DNA from: Ignavibacteriaceae bacterium
GTDB lineage: Bacteria > Bacteroidota > Ignavibacteria > Ignavibacteriales > Ignavibacteriaceae
Direction: 5' to 3'
Assembly (NCBI GenBank): GCA_031292465.1
Contig: JARLHB010000541.1
Span: 1 to 15,435, forward strand
DNA length: 15,435 nt
In this document: positions 9,005 to 15,435 of the stretch, in pieces
Numbering within the stretch: position 1 is the first letter of the stretch
How the letters are laid out: the number at the start of each line of letters is the position of its first letter
Made by a program: the position numbers and the translations under genes
Notes under the pieces: generated by a model
The model's database searches: none
Told to the model about the DNA's origin: nothing
Seen by the model: the letters and a program-made list of their open reading frames with translations, nothing else

Positions 9005-9447
9005 ATAAAGAACTTATATCACTTCTTTCAGGGGAACTGCAAAAAACAGAAAAAGCTGAAAAGAGACTTCGTGCTTCCTTTGAAAAGGCCAAATTATTAA
9101 TCAACGCCAAACATGATTATACGGATGATGAGTTGGAAGTTATTGAGGGCCTTACATCCAGGTTTGCAAGGCTGAGTGATATTTTGATTAGCAAAATATT
9201 CAGGCTGCTGGAAAAGATTGATTTAGATGATTCGAAAACCGTAAGGGACAGTATTATTTTGGCTGAGAAAAAAGGGCTCATAAACTCCGGCGAGAAATTT
9301 TTTAGAATAAGGGAATTAAGAAACTTTACTGCGCATGAATATGAAGAAGAGGATTTGTTTGCATCTATCTCTGAGATAATGGAACTGATACCGGTTTTGT
9401 TTGATTCGGTAGAACGAATCAAAATCTATTCTGCGAAATATATATAA
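9001..9447 (+). CDS. HEPN-domain protein (HepT-like putative RNase toxin)
   Basis: A 148-aa, mostly helical protein with the HEPN motif R107-N-F-T-A-H112-E-Y114, an exact RX4HXY. In HepT toxins R and H form the RNase active site across a dimer, and the following tyrosine is the residue adenylylated by the partner nucleotidyltransferase; Y114 is therefore the predicted modification site. The ATG overlaps the upstream stop by four bases, and GAAGGGG (8987-8993) inside the upstream gene is a good ribosome site with 7-base spacing. The closest family could also be the HI0074-type nucleotidyltransferase substrate-binding proteins, which share the fold, partner and REIRN..H-like motif, so toxicity is not certain. 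No transmembrane segment or signal is seen. It ends 82 bases before a convergent gene. Confidence 0.9.
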   Translation: MNKELISLLSGELQKTEKAEKRLRASFEKAKLLINAKHDYTDDELEVIEGLTSRFARLSDILISKIFRLLEKIDLDDSKTVRDSIILAEKKGLINSGEKFFRIRELRNFTAHEYEEEDLFASISEIMELIPVLFDSVERIKIYSAKYI

Positions 9448-9529
9448 ACTATTTAATTGCGGATATAAATTTTAAAAGTGTTTATTATTTTAGATGTCTG
9501 CGCATGTGAAACTTACTCAGTCACAAACA

Positions 9530-10477
9530 TTATTTATTTATCTTTTCATAGTGAAACATCAGTGAATCTTTAGATACATACTCTCCTGTTAAAGCCATAT
9601 AATTAATATATTTCGGTTTTTTATATAACCAATTAAGAGCAGAATTTCCCCAATTGCCCGATTCTCTTTTACCAATATATCTTAATTTTATATAATAAAT
9701 ACCAGAGGGATAATTATTAAATGCAGTTAAAGACAACCGGATAGGCGTGTATTTTCTAGAGGAATGAGGCTCTATTGTAAAATACTTGAATGAATCGGGT
9801 AGCACTCCTTCCGAAACATAGGAACCCATATTACGTTTAATGGTTTGTCCCGTCGAATCATAAATTACAGGTTCAGATAAGCTTCCGCATTTCCTACATC
9901 CGCATATATATACCGTTGAATCAGATTTATTCTGAAACGTAGAATAAATTATTAAGACATGATCACTTGAAGAAACTGCTAAACTGTCAAGTGTAATTGA
10001 TAAGATATTCTCCGGCCTTAAACTTTTAAAGTATTTATAATAATTATCAATCAAAGATACAGTATCTTCTATTACTGGATGACCGGGTGATGGCAGATAG
10101 CCAAGTGAATACAGTGTATCAGTCAATTGTTGATATACATGATATAGTGGAAAGTCGAAAACTTCTATATTCCCATTGGTATCAGGTTGTAATATAATTT
10201 CAAGTTTTATTACTTCAGAACTATCTTTAATATCTACAAGATCATTCTGTGCAAAATATCCTACACAACTGATTTGAATAGTATATTTACCAGAGCGAAG
10301 ATTAGTGATTCTAAAGAAGCCGGTGAGATCTGATGCCGCACCGAGGTTGGTTCCTTTTAATATGACAAATGCTCCGGAAATAGGTTTATTGCTCCTTTTA
10401 TCAAAGGCATACCCCTCTATTGTTGTACTGTATAAAGTGGATAACGAAAATAAGAATATCAGGATAGATTTAATCAT
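9530..10477 (-). CDS. Predicted secreted protein with carboxypeptidase-regulatory-like domain
   Basis: A 315-aa protein beginning with a Sec-type signal (MIKSILIFLFSLSTLYS, cleavage near 16-18). Residues about 19-97 form a carboxypeptidase D regulatory-like beta-sandwich: IEGYAFDKRSNKPISGAFV, then LTGFFRITNLRSGKYTI and a phase of alternating strands. This domain is common at the N-terminus of Bacteroidota TonB-dependent transporters, but no plug or barrel follows. A linker (about 100-158) leads to a second beta-rich region (about 160-275) that looks Ig-like, carrying a small cysteine cluster C192-G-C194-R-K-C197. The cluster might bind metal or form a disulphide; this is not established. The function is unknown, and it probably acts in the periplasm or at the cell surface. 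The ATG lacks a clear Shine-Dalgarno. It appears to be transcribed alone, as a run of repeats separates it from the permease upstream. Confidence 0.75.
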   Translation of the reverse strand: MIKSILIFLFSLSTLYSTTIEGYAFDKRSNKPISGAFVILKGTNLGAASDLTGFFRITNLRSGKYTIQISCVGYFAQNDLVDIKDSSEVIKLEIILQPDTNGNIEVFDFPLYHVYQQLTDTLYSLGYLPSPGHPVIEDTVSLIDNYYKYFKSLRPENILSITLDSLAVSSSDHVLIIYSTFQNKSDSTVYICGCRKCGSLSEPVIYDSTGQTIKRNMGSYVSEGVLPDSFKYFTIEPHSSRKYTPIRLSLTAFNNYPSGIYYIKLRYIGKRESGNWGNSALNWLYKKPKYINYMALTGEYVSKDSLMFHYEKINK

Positions 10478-10521
10478 AACGTAACTTAATTAATAATTGG
10501 GGGGTTATCAAGTATGGTTTT

Positions 10522-10564
10522 AATCATACAAATCATTTCAATCATAAGAATCATTGGTTCAGAC
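10522..10564 (+). repeat. Four 9-base AATCAT units ending in TTCAGAC
   Basis: AATCATACA, AATCATTTC, AATCATAAG and AATCATTGG follow one another at an exact 9-base period, then TTCAGAC. The first six bases are invariant and the last three vary. The array lies in the 133-base spacer between the secreted-protein start and the permease stop, 13 bases before a different hairpin repeat. It has no coding potential that I can support. Period and conservation are read directly; identity with a named repeat family is not claimed. Confidence 0.85.
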
Positions 10565-10577
10565 AGTTTAGGGATTC

Positions 10578-10608
10578 AACCCACCCCTGCACCCCTCCCG
10601 GGAGGGGA
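10578..10608 (-). repeat. ACCCACCCC/GGAGGGG hairpin repeat, copy 1
   Basis: CCCCTCCCGGGAGGGG (10592-10607) is a perfect 16-base palindrome preceded on the + strand by AACCCACCCCTGCA. It begins 3 bases after the stop codon of the permease read on the - strand, so it may act as a 3' hairpin for that transcript, although no T tract follows in that direction. A copy with the same lead sequence lies at 11996-12027 after the other permease. Confidence 0.75.
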
Positions 10609-10610
10609 TT

Positions 10611-11966
10611 TTATTGTGTAGGTTTTTCAAACGGCCAGTCCTTTTTATAATACGCCCTGATAAAGAACACGACTGCCCCAACACTAATTACAACCACTCC
10701 CCCGACGGCGAAGTACATGCCTGTTGAAAGGAACAATCCAATCCACATAAGGATTGCGATAAGCGCAGGCAAAGGATACAGCCACATCTTAAACGGGAAA
10801 AATGAGGCAGGTTTTTTGCGCCTTAATATCATTATGCCTACAGCCTGCCCGATGAACTGAATTAGAATACGCATTGCAAGTATTGCGCTAATAACTTCCT
10901 TTAAGTGGAATAACAGGCTGAATACAAATGCAATTGCGCCAAGTATAAGCAGGGACGCATTGGGAAAGTTTTTCTTCGGGTGAGTGTGAGAAAATATTTT
11001 AAAGAATGATCCGTCAACCGCGGCGGCATAAGGTATTCTTGAATAGCCGAGCATTGCGGAAAACAGGGAAGAAAATGCTATCCATAGAATTAATATAGTT
11101 ACAACTATTGCCGCATCGGAGCCGTATATTTTCTGCACGAAAGTGCTTACAATAAATTTTGAATTCATTGCCTCGCGCCACGGTACAACGCCAAGTACGC
11201 TTAGCTGCATTAAAAGATAAAGTACCGCTATACCAATAATTGAAATTAGTATGCTTTTGGGAATGTTCTTTTCCGGCTCTTTTATTTCACCGCCAAGATT
11301 ACATACATTATAATAGCCGAGATAAGTATAAATTGTCTGAACGGAAGCGCTGCCGAGCCCTGCAAAAAAGATAAATGAAAAATCAAATGCGCCGGGAGGG
11401 AAATTAAAAGCTATTTTGGGATTGAAGTGCGTGGCGCCTCCGAAGATAAGCCATAATATTGTTGCAATTACTCCTATCCATAGGAATAATGAAATTTTTC
11501 CGACTGTTGTAATCTTCCGGTAAAGAAGGGCAACTATGGCAATAACCAAAAGCCCGGAAATGATTTTCTGTCCGGTAGAACCTAACGGGACCAAGAATGT
11601 AAAATATTGTGAAAAGCCTATTGCTCCCGATGCAATAACAAGCGGCGCCTGGAAGATTGTCTGCCAGATTAAAAGGAATGAAAATAATTTTCCCCAGGTT
11701 TTGGGCCCGTAAATTTCTTTCAGGAAAACGTAACTGCCCCCTGCTTCCGGCATAGCTGCGCCAAGCTCCGACCAGACTGCGCCGTCCATAACGGAAAGCA
11801 ATGCGCCCAATATCCATGCAAGCAGGCACTGCGGGCCTTTCATTTCCTGTATGACAATAGGCAGAACAATGAAAGGGCCTATGCCTATCATGTCTATCAT
11901 ATTAAGAGCGGTAGCCTCTTTAAAGCCTAAGCCGCGCTCTAGTTTTGAAGGTGAAAGTTTGCTCAA
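10611..11966 (-). CDS. APC-superfamily amino acid permease (451 aa)
   Basis: Inner-membrane secondary transporter, probably importing amino acids or related amines with a proton; the substrate cannot be read from the sequence. Hydrophobic helices run through nearly the whole protein, about 12 in number. APC hallmarks: the broken first helix MIGIGPFIVLP (26-36), and the helix 2-3 loop SELGAAMPEAGGSYVFLKE (66-84). An acidic-basic cytoplasmic motif GGEIKEPEKNIPKSI follows helix 6, as in other family members. The first possible start is TTG (11964-11966): the codon just before it is TAA, and the conserved N-terminus starts before any internal ATG. No Shine-Dalgarno precedes it. Its neighbour upstream is another APC permease with little obvious identity, so the two are unlikely to be a recent duplication. 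The spacer between them is 96 bases and contains a hairpin. Confidence 0.92.
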   Translation of the reverse strand: MSKLSPSKLERGLGFKEATALNMIDMIGIGPFIVLPIVIQEMKGPQCLLAWILGALLSVMDGAVWSELGAAMPEAGGSYVFLKEIYGPKTWGKLFSFLLIWQTIFQAPLVIASGAIGFSQYFTFLVPLGSTGQKIISGLLVIAIVALLYRKITTVGKISLFLWIGVIATILWLIFGGATHFNPKIAFNFPPGAFDFSFIFFAGLGSASVQTIYTYLGYYNVCNLGGEIKEPEKNIPKSILISIIGIAVLYLLMQLSVLGVVPWREAMNSKFIVSTFVQKIYGSDAAIVVTILILWIAFSSLFSAMLGYSRIPYAAAVDGSFFKIFSHTHPKKNFPNASLLILGAIAFVFSLLFHLKEVISAILAMRILIQFIGQAVGIMILRRKKPASFFPFKMWLYPLPALIAILMWIGLFLSTGMYFAVGGVVVISVGAVVFFIRAYYKKDWPFEKPTQ

Positions 11967-11995
11967 TTATTATTTAATAAAAAGTTATAGCCGTT

Positions 11996-12027
11996 AACCC
12001 ACCCCCGAACCCCTCCAGGGGAGGGGA
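11996..12027 (-). repeat. ACCCACCCC/GGAGGGG hairpin repeat, copy 2
   Basis: The + strand lead AACCCACCCCCGAA is followed by CCCCTCC (12010-12016), loop AGG, GGAGGGG (12020-12026). It aligns end to end with 10578-10608. It lies about 35 bases after the stop of the 496-aa permease, in the same orientation relative to transcription as the other copy, which suggests a 3'-end position preference. Confidence 0.72.
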
Positions 12028-12062
12028 GTAAAACATTTTTTGGGAGGTGAAAAATATTTTGT

Positions 12063-13553
12063 TTACAACTCCTGACGGATGCGGCTTTTTTTGTAGCCGT
12101 ATGAAAAATAAATTACCATTCCTACTACTAACCAGATACCAAATCTAAGCCATGTAATCCATGGAAGTCCCAGTATTAAATAAAGGCATGCTATAATTCC
12201 AAGCACAGGTATAAACGGGACCCATGGAGTCCTGAATGATCGCGGGCGGTCAGGCTCTCTCTTACGCAGGATTAAAATTCCTATACATACTAAAATAAAT
12301 GCGAACAAAGTTCCTATATTGGTTAGATCAACCATCTCATCAATTGTAGTAAACATAGCGCATATTCCGACAGCAAGACCTGTAAAAATTGTAGTCACAT
12401 AAGGCGTTCTGAATTTAGGATGTACTTTGGCAAAGCTTTTGGGCAATAGCCCGTCCCTTGCCATCGAAAAGAAAATCCTGGGCTGCCCGAGCTGGAACAC
12501 TAACAAAACTGCCGTATGTGCAATTACCGAACCGAATGCGATTATGCCAATAAGAATGTTGCCCCATTTTTCAATATTAGCATATTGAATTGCAAGCGTA
12601 AGCGGTTCCGCCTGGCTTGATGCAAGTGTCTTTACCAAAGCTTTATATGGTATTATTCCTGTAAACACTGCTGCCACTAATATGTAAATTATTGTACAAA
12701 CTATTAAAGAGCCGATTATTCCGATGGGAAGATCGCGTTTGGGGTTTTTGACTTCCTCTGCAACAGTTGATACCGCATCAAATCCAATGTAAGCAAAAAA
12801 TACAATTGCTGCGCCCGCCTGAACACCTGCCCACCCATTCGGAGCAAACGGCGTCCAGTTTGCAGGTTTTACATAATGAAATCCTATCCACACAAAAATT
12901 GCCAGCACGACAAGTTTAATCATAACCATGATGGTATTTAATTTTGCGCTTTCACGTATGCCGATTACAAGCACAACAGTTATTAGTGCAACAATGGAAA
13001 AAGCAGGCAGGTTAAATACTATTGGAACACCGAATAAATGCGGCGCGTGTTCCAACAGTCCGGGAATTTTGGATGCCGTCCGGTAGTCTATTGAAATCCA
13101 GTCGGGTATTATTATCCCGAATCCGGCTACAAAAGTTTTAAAGTAATTTGCCCAGCTTATGGCTACCGCAACATTGCCGACAGCATATTCAATAATTAAA
13201 TCCCATCCTATTATCCACGCAACCAGTTCTCCAAGGGTGCCGTATGAATATGTATAAGCGCTGCCGGAGATTGGAACCATAGCAGCAAACTCGGCGTAGC
13301 ATAAAGCTGCAAACCCGCATGCAATTGCAGTAAGCACAAATGAAAGCATTAAAGCTGGTCCTGCGCCTGGCCGGGCAACATCACCTGCTGCGGCTGTGCC
13401 TATTGTGGCAAATATTCCTGCGCCGATAATTGCGCCTATTCCTAACATTACAACATCAAATGCACCGAGTACACGCTTTAGCTGTCGGGTTGGTTCCTCC
13501 CCTTCGTGAACCAGTTCATCAAGGCTTTTTCTTCTGAATAATTGTTTAAGCAA
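12063..13553 (-). CDS. APC-family amino acid permease, cationic amino acid transporter type (496 aa)
   Basis: Inner-membrane amino acid transporter of the YfnA/CAT-like branch. Features: N-terminal amphipathic lead LFRRKSLDELVHEGEEPTR (5-23) and QLKRVLGAFD; first helix with GIGAIIGAGIF (38-48), the classic substrate and cation site of the APC fold; conserved YAEFAAMVPISGSAYTYSY (86-104); FAYIGFDAVSTVAEEVKNP after helix 6; C-terminal cytoplasmic RKREPDRPRSFRTP. About 12-14 helices are expected. The start is TTG (13551-13553): an in-frame stop lies a few codons upstream, no ATG intervenes, and AAAGGA sits 7 bases before it. Choosing a downstream ATG would remove the conserved lead. Substrate could be basic or neutral amino acids; the sequence does not decide. 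Confidence 0.95.
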   Translation of the reverse strand: MLKQLFRRKSLDELVHEGEEPTRQLKRVLGAFDVVMLGIGAIIGAGIFATIGTAAAGDVARPGAGPALMLSFVLTAIACGFAALCYAEFAAMVPISGSAYTYSYGTLGELVAWIIGWDLIIEYAVGNVAVAISWANYFKTFVAGFGIIIPDWISIDYRTASKIPGLLEHAPHLFGVPIVFNLPAFSIVALITVVLVIGIRESAKLNTIMVMIKLVVLAIFVWIGFHYVKPANWTPFAPNGWAGVQAGAAIVFFAYIGFDAVSTVAEEVKNPKRDLPIGIIGSLIVCTIIYILVAAVFTGIIPYKALVKTLASSQAEPLTLAIQYANIEKWGNILIGIIAFGSVIAHTAVLLVFQLGQPRIFFSMARDGLLPKSFAKVHPKFRTPYVTTIFTGLAVGICAMFTTIDEMVDLTNIGTLFAFILVCIGILILRKREPDRPRSFRTPWVPFIPVLGIIACLYLILGLPWITWLRFGIWLVVGMVIYFSYGYKKSRIRQEL

Positions 13554-13560
13554 AGGCGTG

Positions 13561-13566
13561 TCCTTT
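13561..13566 (-). promoter_or_regulatory. Shine-Dalgarno site deciding the TTG start
   Basis: On the - strand AAAGGA lies 7 bases before TTG (13551-13553) of the 496-aa permease. It supports the TTG as the true start. The site overlaps one copy of the 14-mer CTTTAATTAATTTT (13563-13576). Confidence 0.7.
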
Positions 13567-13720
13567 AATTAATTTTGAAGTATAATTATTGGCAGAGGGC
13601 GCTGATATTGCCGAAGCGCAGATAAAATTTAACAATATTGTTTCCGTTAAAAATGAATTGAATAAAAAATAAATATACTTATTTTACTGCAAAAATTGAA
13701 GGAGACCATAGAACACGTAT

Positions 13721-13779
13721 GACACGGATAACGCTGATATACACGGATTAAATCTATGAAAATCAGCGTCATCCGCGTC
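13721..13779. repeat. Imperfect inverted repeat between YhcH-like and permease genes
   Basis: Arms 13721-13741 and 13759-13779 match as reverse complements at 17 of 21 positions around a 17-base loop; each contains ACGCTGAT or its complement, and the left loop edge has ACACGGATT. It touches the stop codon of the YhcH-like gene (13780-13782). Similar ATCAGCG...ATCCGCGT phrases are common dispersed repeats in bacterial genomes, from general knowledge. It could serve as a 3' hairpin for the YhcH-like transcript. Confidence 0.8.
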
Positions 13780-14232
13780 CTATTGCATTTTTACTTTTAC
13801 CACAACCTTAATTACTTCTTCTGCTTCATTTATTCTTATACCCGGCATGTGAACATCAGTAGGGAACAGAATTAGAAATGTATTTTTCAAAGCCTTTGCC
13901 GACTGGCCTTCTCCTTCAAAAAACTGAACATCTTTTTCGGGGTTATATTCTGTCTTAGGCTTCATATCTTTTAAGAATGAGTAACCGATTATTTCCGCCC
14001 CCGAAGCAATAAACTGAATATCGATATGATTTTTATGCGCTTCCCATTTCCCTTCTTCCGCAGGTTTGGTTTTATAGCGGCTTACGGCTGCAATAACATC
14101 TTTCCCTTCAAGTTCGTACTTGCCGTTTTCAATCTTTTCAAAATCAGTTTCTTTTAAATAGTTCAGGGCCTTTGTAACCTTATCTCCAAGTCCTTTATAA
14201 AGAGAGATATTATCTATAGAGTCAAGTATCAT
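13780..14232 (-). CDS. YhcH/YjgK/YiaL family protein (DUF386)
   Basis: A 150-aa beta-rich cupin-like protein, full family length, starting MILDSIDNISLYKGL, typical of DUF386 (YhcH, YiaL, EbgC relatives). Conserved residues visible: WEAHKNHIDIQF with H66, H69 and D71, plus FPTDVHMPG with H128, a plausible metal site, and the closing strand VIKVVVKVK. Relatives are linked to sugar-acid or sialic acid use and to EbgC, where the protein binds and assists a beta-galactosidase; the role here is not fixed because no sugar gene is next to it. The ATG has AGGA (14238-14241) 5 bases upstream, a good ribosome site. It follows the S15-type hydrolase gene by 17 bases on the same strand, so co-transcription is likely. 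Its stop abuts an inverted repeat. Confidence 0.93.
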   Translation of the reverse strand: MILDSIDNISLYKGLGDKVTKALNYLKETDFEKIENGKYELEGKDVIAAVSRYKTKPAEEGKWEAHKNHIDIQFIASGAEIIGYSFLKDMKPKTEYNPEKDVQFFEGEGQSAKALKNTFLILFPTDVHMPGIRINEAEEVIKVVVKVKMQ

Positions 14233-14249
14233 AATTATCCTGCAAATTT

Positions 14250-15435
14250 TTACTGTAAAATTAATACTTTTATGTTAGATGGAAATTTTTTTGAAAAATA
14301 AACCCGCTGGGTTGCTTTCTGAAAATCAGAGTCTTTAGCAAAATAGATATTCTCAAATTTTTGCGGATTCCTGTCTGCAAGCGGGAACCAGCTGCTTTGA
14401 ACCTGTACCATAATTCTATGCCCCTTTTTAAATGTATGAAGAACATCCTGAAGTTTTAGAGCGACTTTAGTTATTTTGCCCGGGACAAATGGTTCAGGAT
14501 TTGAATAACTGTTCCTGTATTTTCCGCGCATAATATCTCCTCTTACCATCATCTGGTAACCGCCCATTACGGCCTTGCTGTCATTTGGCGAAGCGTATTT
14601 TATAGAATCGGGGAATACATCAATCAATTTAACTACCCAGTCTGCATCGGTACCTGATGTGGAGACAAACAAATCTGCTTCAATCGGTCCCGCAATAGTA
14701 ACATCTTCGTTTAATGGCTTAGTCTCATAAGTAAGTACATCGCTTCTTTGTGAGGCAAAGCGCTGGTCTTCATCCATATATTCCCTAAACATGTTTTGTG
14801 TAATGCTTTGTGTATATGGAACCGGGTGAGCGGGATCGCTTATAAATTCGTCATACTGTTTATTGTTTTCGGCGGGAGGATTAAATGTAAGGCTGTCGTT
14901 ATTATTAAAATACAATTCTCTTTGCTGAGTATTTTTTGGCGGCCACTCATTAAACTGCTTCCATTCATTTGCACCTGTTTCAAAAACATAAGCCTCGGGA
15001 CGTTTTAATTCTCCCTTTCCTTTTAAATAATAATTAAAAAACGGCAGTTCAATATTTTTCTGATAGTATTTACTTGTTTTACTGCCGAAAGAAATATCGC
15101 CGAGCCTGTCGCCGCTGGAACCCGCCCATCCGCCATGAAACCAGGGGCCCATAACCAAAGTATTTTGATTGTCCCTATTTTTATTTTCAATTGATTTATA
15201 TGTATTAAGCGCGCCGTATAAATCCTCTGCATCAAACCAGCCGCCCACAACCATAACTGCCGGTTTTATATTTTTATAATGTTGTAACGTATTACGCGCC
15301 TGCCAGAAATAATCATAGTCAGGATGCGCCATCATTGTATCCCAAAAAGGAATTTTATGCTCAAAAAGCTTCTCGGTTGTATTTTTAAACGAACCCATCT
15401 TCAGAAAGAAATCATAACCATCGGGATTATCTGAT
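14250..15435 (-). CDS. S15/CocE-type alpha/beta hydrolase (X-Pro dipeptidyl-peptidase or amino acid ester hydrolase family), 5' end outside window
   Basis: Serine hydrolase that cuts X-Pro peptides, amino acid esters or related acyl bonds. The frame stays open to the window edge: codons before the ATG at 15396-15398 read SDNPDGYDFFLK, a typical family sequence, so that ATG is internal and the true start lies beyond the right edge. Seen here: the acidic catalytic residue in GGWFDAED (Asp codon 15231-15233) and the histidine in GPWFHGGW (His codon 15135-15137), followed by the beta-sandwich C-terminal domain (SDVLTYETKPLNEDVTIAGP onward; roughly residues 200-380 of the visible part). The nucleophile-serine region (usually GxSYxG) is missing from the window. 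Family members are usually exported; the signal peptide would be outside. Peptidase and ester hydrolase roles cannot be separated without the missing part. Confidence 0.91.
   Translation of the reverse strand, partial: SDNPDGYDFFLKMGSFKNTTEKLFEHKIPFWDTMMAHPDYDYFWQARNTLQHYKNIKPAVMVVGGWFDAEDLYGALNTYKSIENKNRDNQNTLVMGPWFHGGWAGSSGDRLGDISFGSKTSKYYQKNIELPFFNYYLKGKGELKRPEAYVFETGANEWKQFNEWPPKNTQQRELYFNNNDSLTFNPPAENNKQYDEFISDPAHPVPYTQSITQNMFREYMDEDQRFASQRSDVLTYETKPLNEDVTIAGPIEADLFVSTSGTDADWVVKLIDVFPDSIKYASPNDSKAVMGGYQMMVRGDIMRGKYRNSYSNPEPFVPGKITKVALKLQDVLHTFKKGHRIMVQVQSSWFPLADRNPQKFENIYFAKDSDFQKATQRVYFSKKFPSNIKVLILQ

Noticed and set aside
2823..9447. A new defence system formed by the two helicases and the HEPN/MNT pair
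   Set aside because: Separate spacers and the common chromosomal occurrence of both helicases give no direct support; kept only as a low-interest hypothesis.
9448..9529. Bidirectional terminator between the convergent HEPN and secreted-protein genes
   Set aside because: No stem of useful length followed by a T tract was found on either strand.
10611..13553. Tandem duplication of an amino acid permease
   Set aside because: Both proteins belong to the APC superfamily, but their N-terminal leads and helix motifs differ throughout, so they represent different branches and not a recent copy.
13600..13617. GCGCT...AGCGC inverted repeat
   Set aside because: Only 5 pairs around an 8-12 base loop; too short to separate from chance.
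14796..15008. Small + strand open frame inside the S15-type hydrolase gene
   Set aside because: It overlaps the conserved C-terminal domain of the hydrolase and resembles no known protein.
1..15435. CRISPR array, tRNA, rRNA, riboswitch, insertion sequence or phage attachment site
   Set aside because: No direct-repeat/spacer pattern, cloverleaf, known RNA motif or transposase/integrase gene was seen; the 9-base AATCAT units are far too short for CRISPR repeats.

Overview
The window looks like chromosomal DNA from the Bacteroidota/Chlorobi side of the bacteria, perhaps an Ignavibacteria-like lineage. This is an inference from protein style (a secreted carboxypeptidase-regulatory-like domain, a SWIM-SNF2 helicase, RecQ with a C-terminal helix-turn-helix tail), from AT-rich spacers and from few clear Shine-Dalgarno sites. 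No rRNA, tRNA, CRISPR array, phage or transposase gene was seen.

Left half, + strand: a complete clpB disaggregase (5-2626), a large SWIM-SNF2 helicase (2823-6137), recQ (6457-8646), then a two-gene unit with a 4-base overlap encoding a minimal nucleotidyltransferase and a HEPN protein (8726-9447). The pair has the diagnostic motifs of a HEPN/MNT (HepT/MntA, type VII) toxin-antitoxin module. Two diverged copies of one palindromic element lie in the spacers after clpB and after the SNF2 gene, and an AT-rich dyad lies just before the nucleotidyltransferase gene.

Right half, - strand, in order of transcription (right to left): an S15/CocE-type alpha/beta hydrolase cut by the right edge of the window (14250-15435), a YhcH/YjgK/YiaL (DUF386) protein 17 bases downstream, two different APC-superfamily amino acid permeases (13553-12063 and 11966-10611, both apparently starting with TTG), and a small predicted secreted protein with a carboxypeptidase-regulatory-like domain (10477-9530). 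A hydrolase able to release amino acids or peptides close to two amino acid permeases would fit nutrient scavenging, but the spacers between them carry repeats and a shared operon is not shown.

Most genes are housekeeping or common accessory families. The less ordinary content is in the spacers: at least four intergenic repeat types (palindromic GGGGYATCAGTYACGGC element; 9-base AATCAT array; ACCCACCCC...CCCCTCC/GGAGGGG hairpin, two copies; and an imperfect inverted repeat with arms containing ACGCTGAT). I found no convincing new multi-gene system; the HEPN/MNT pair is the best candidate for conflict biology.
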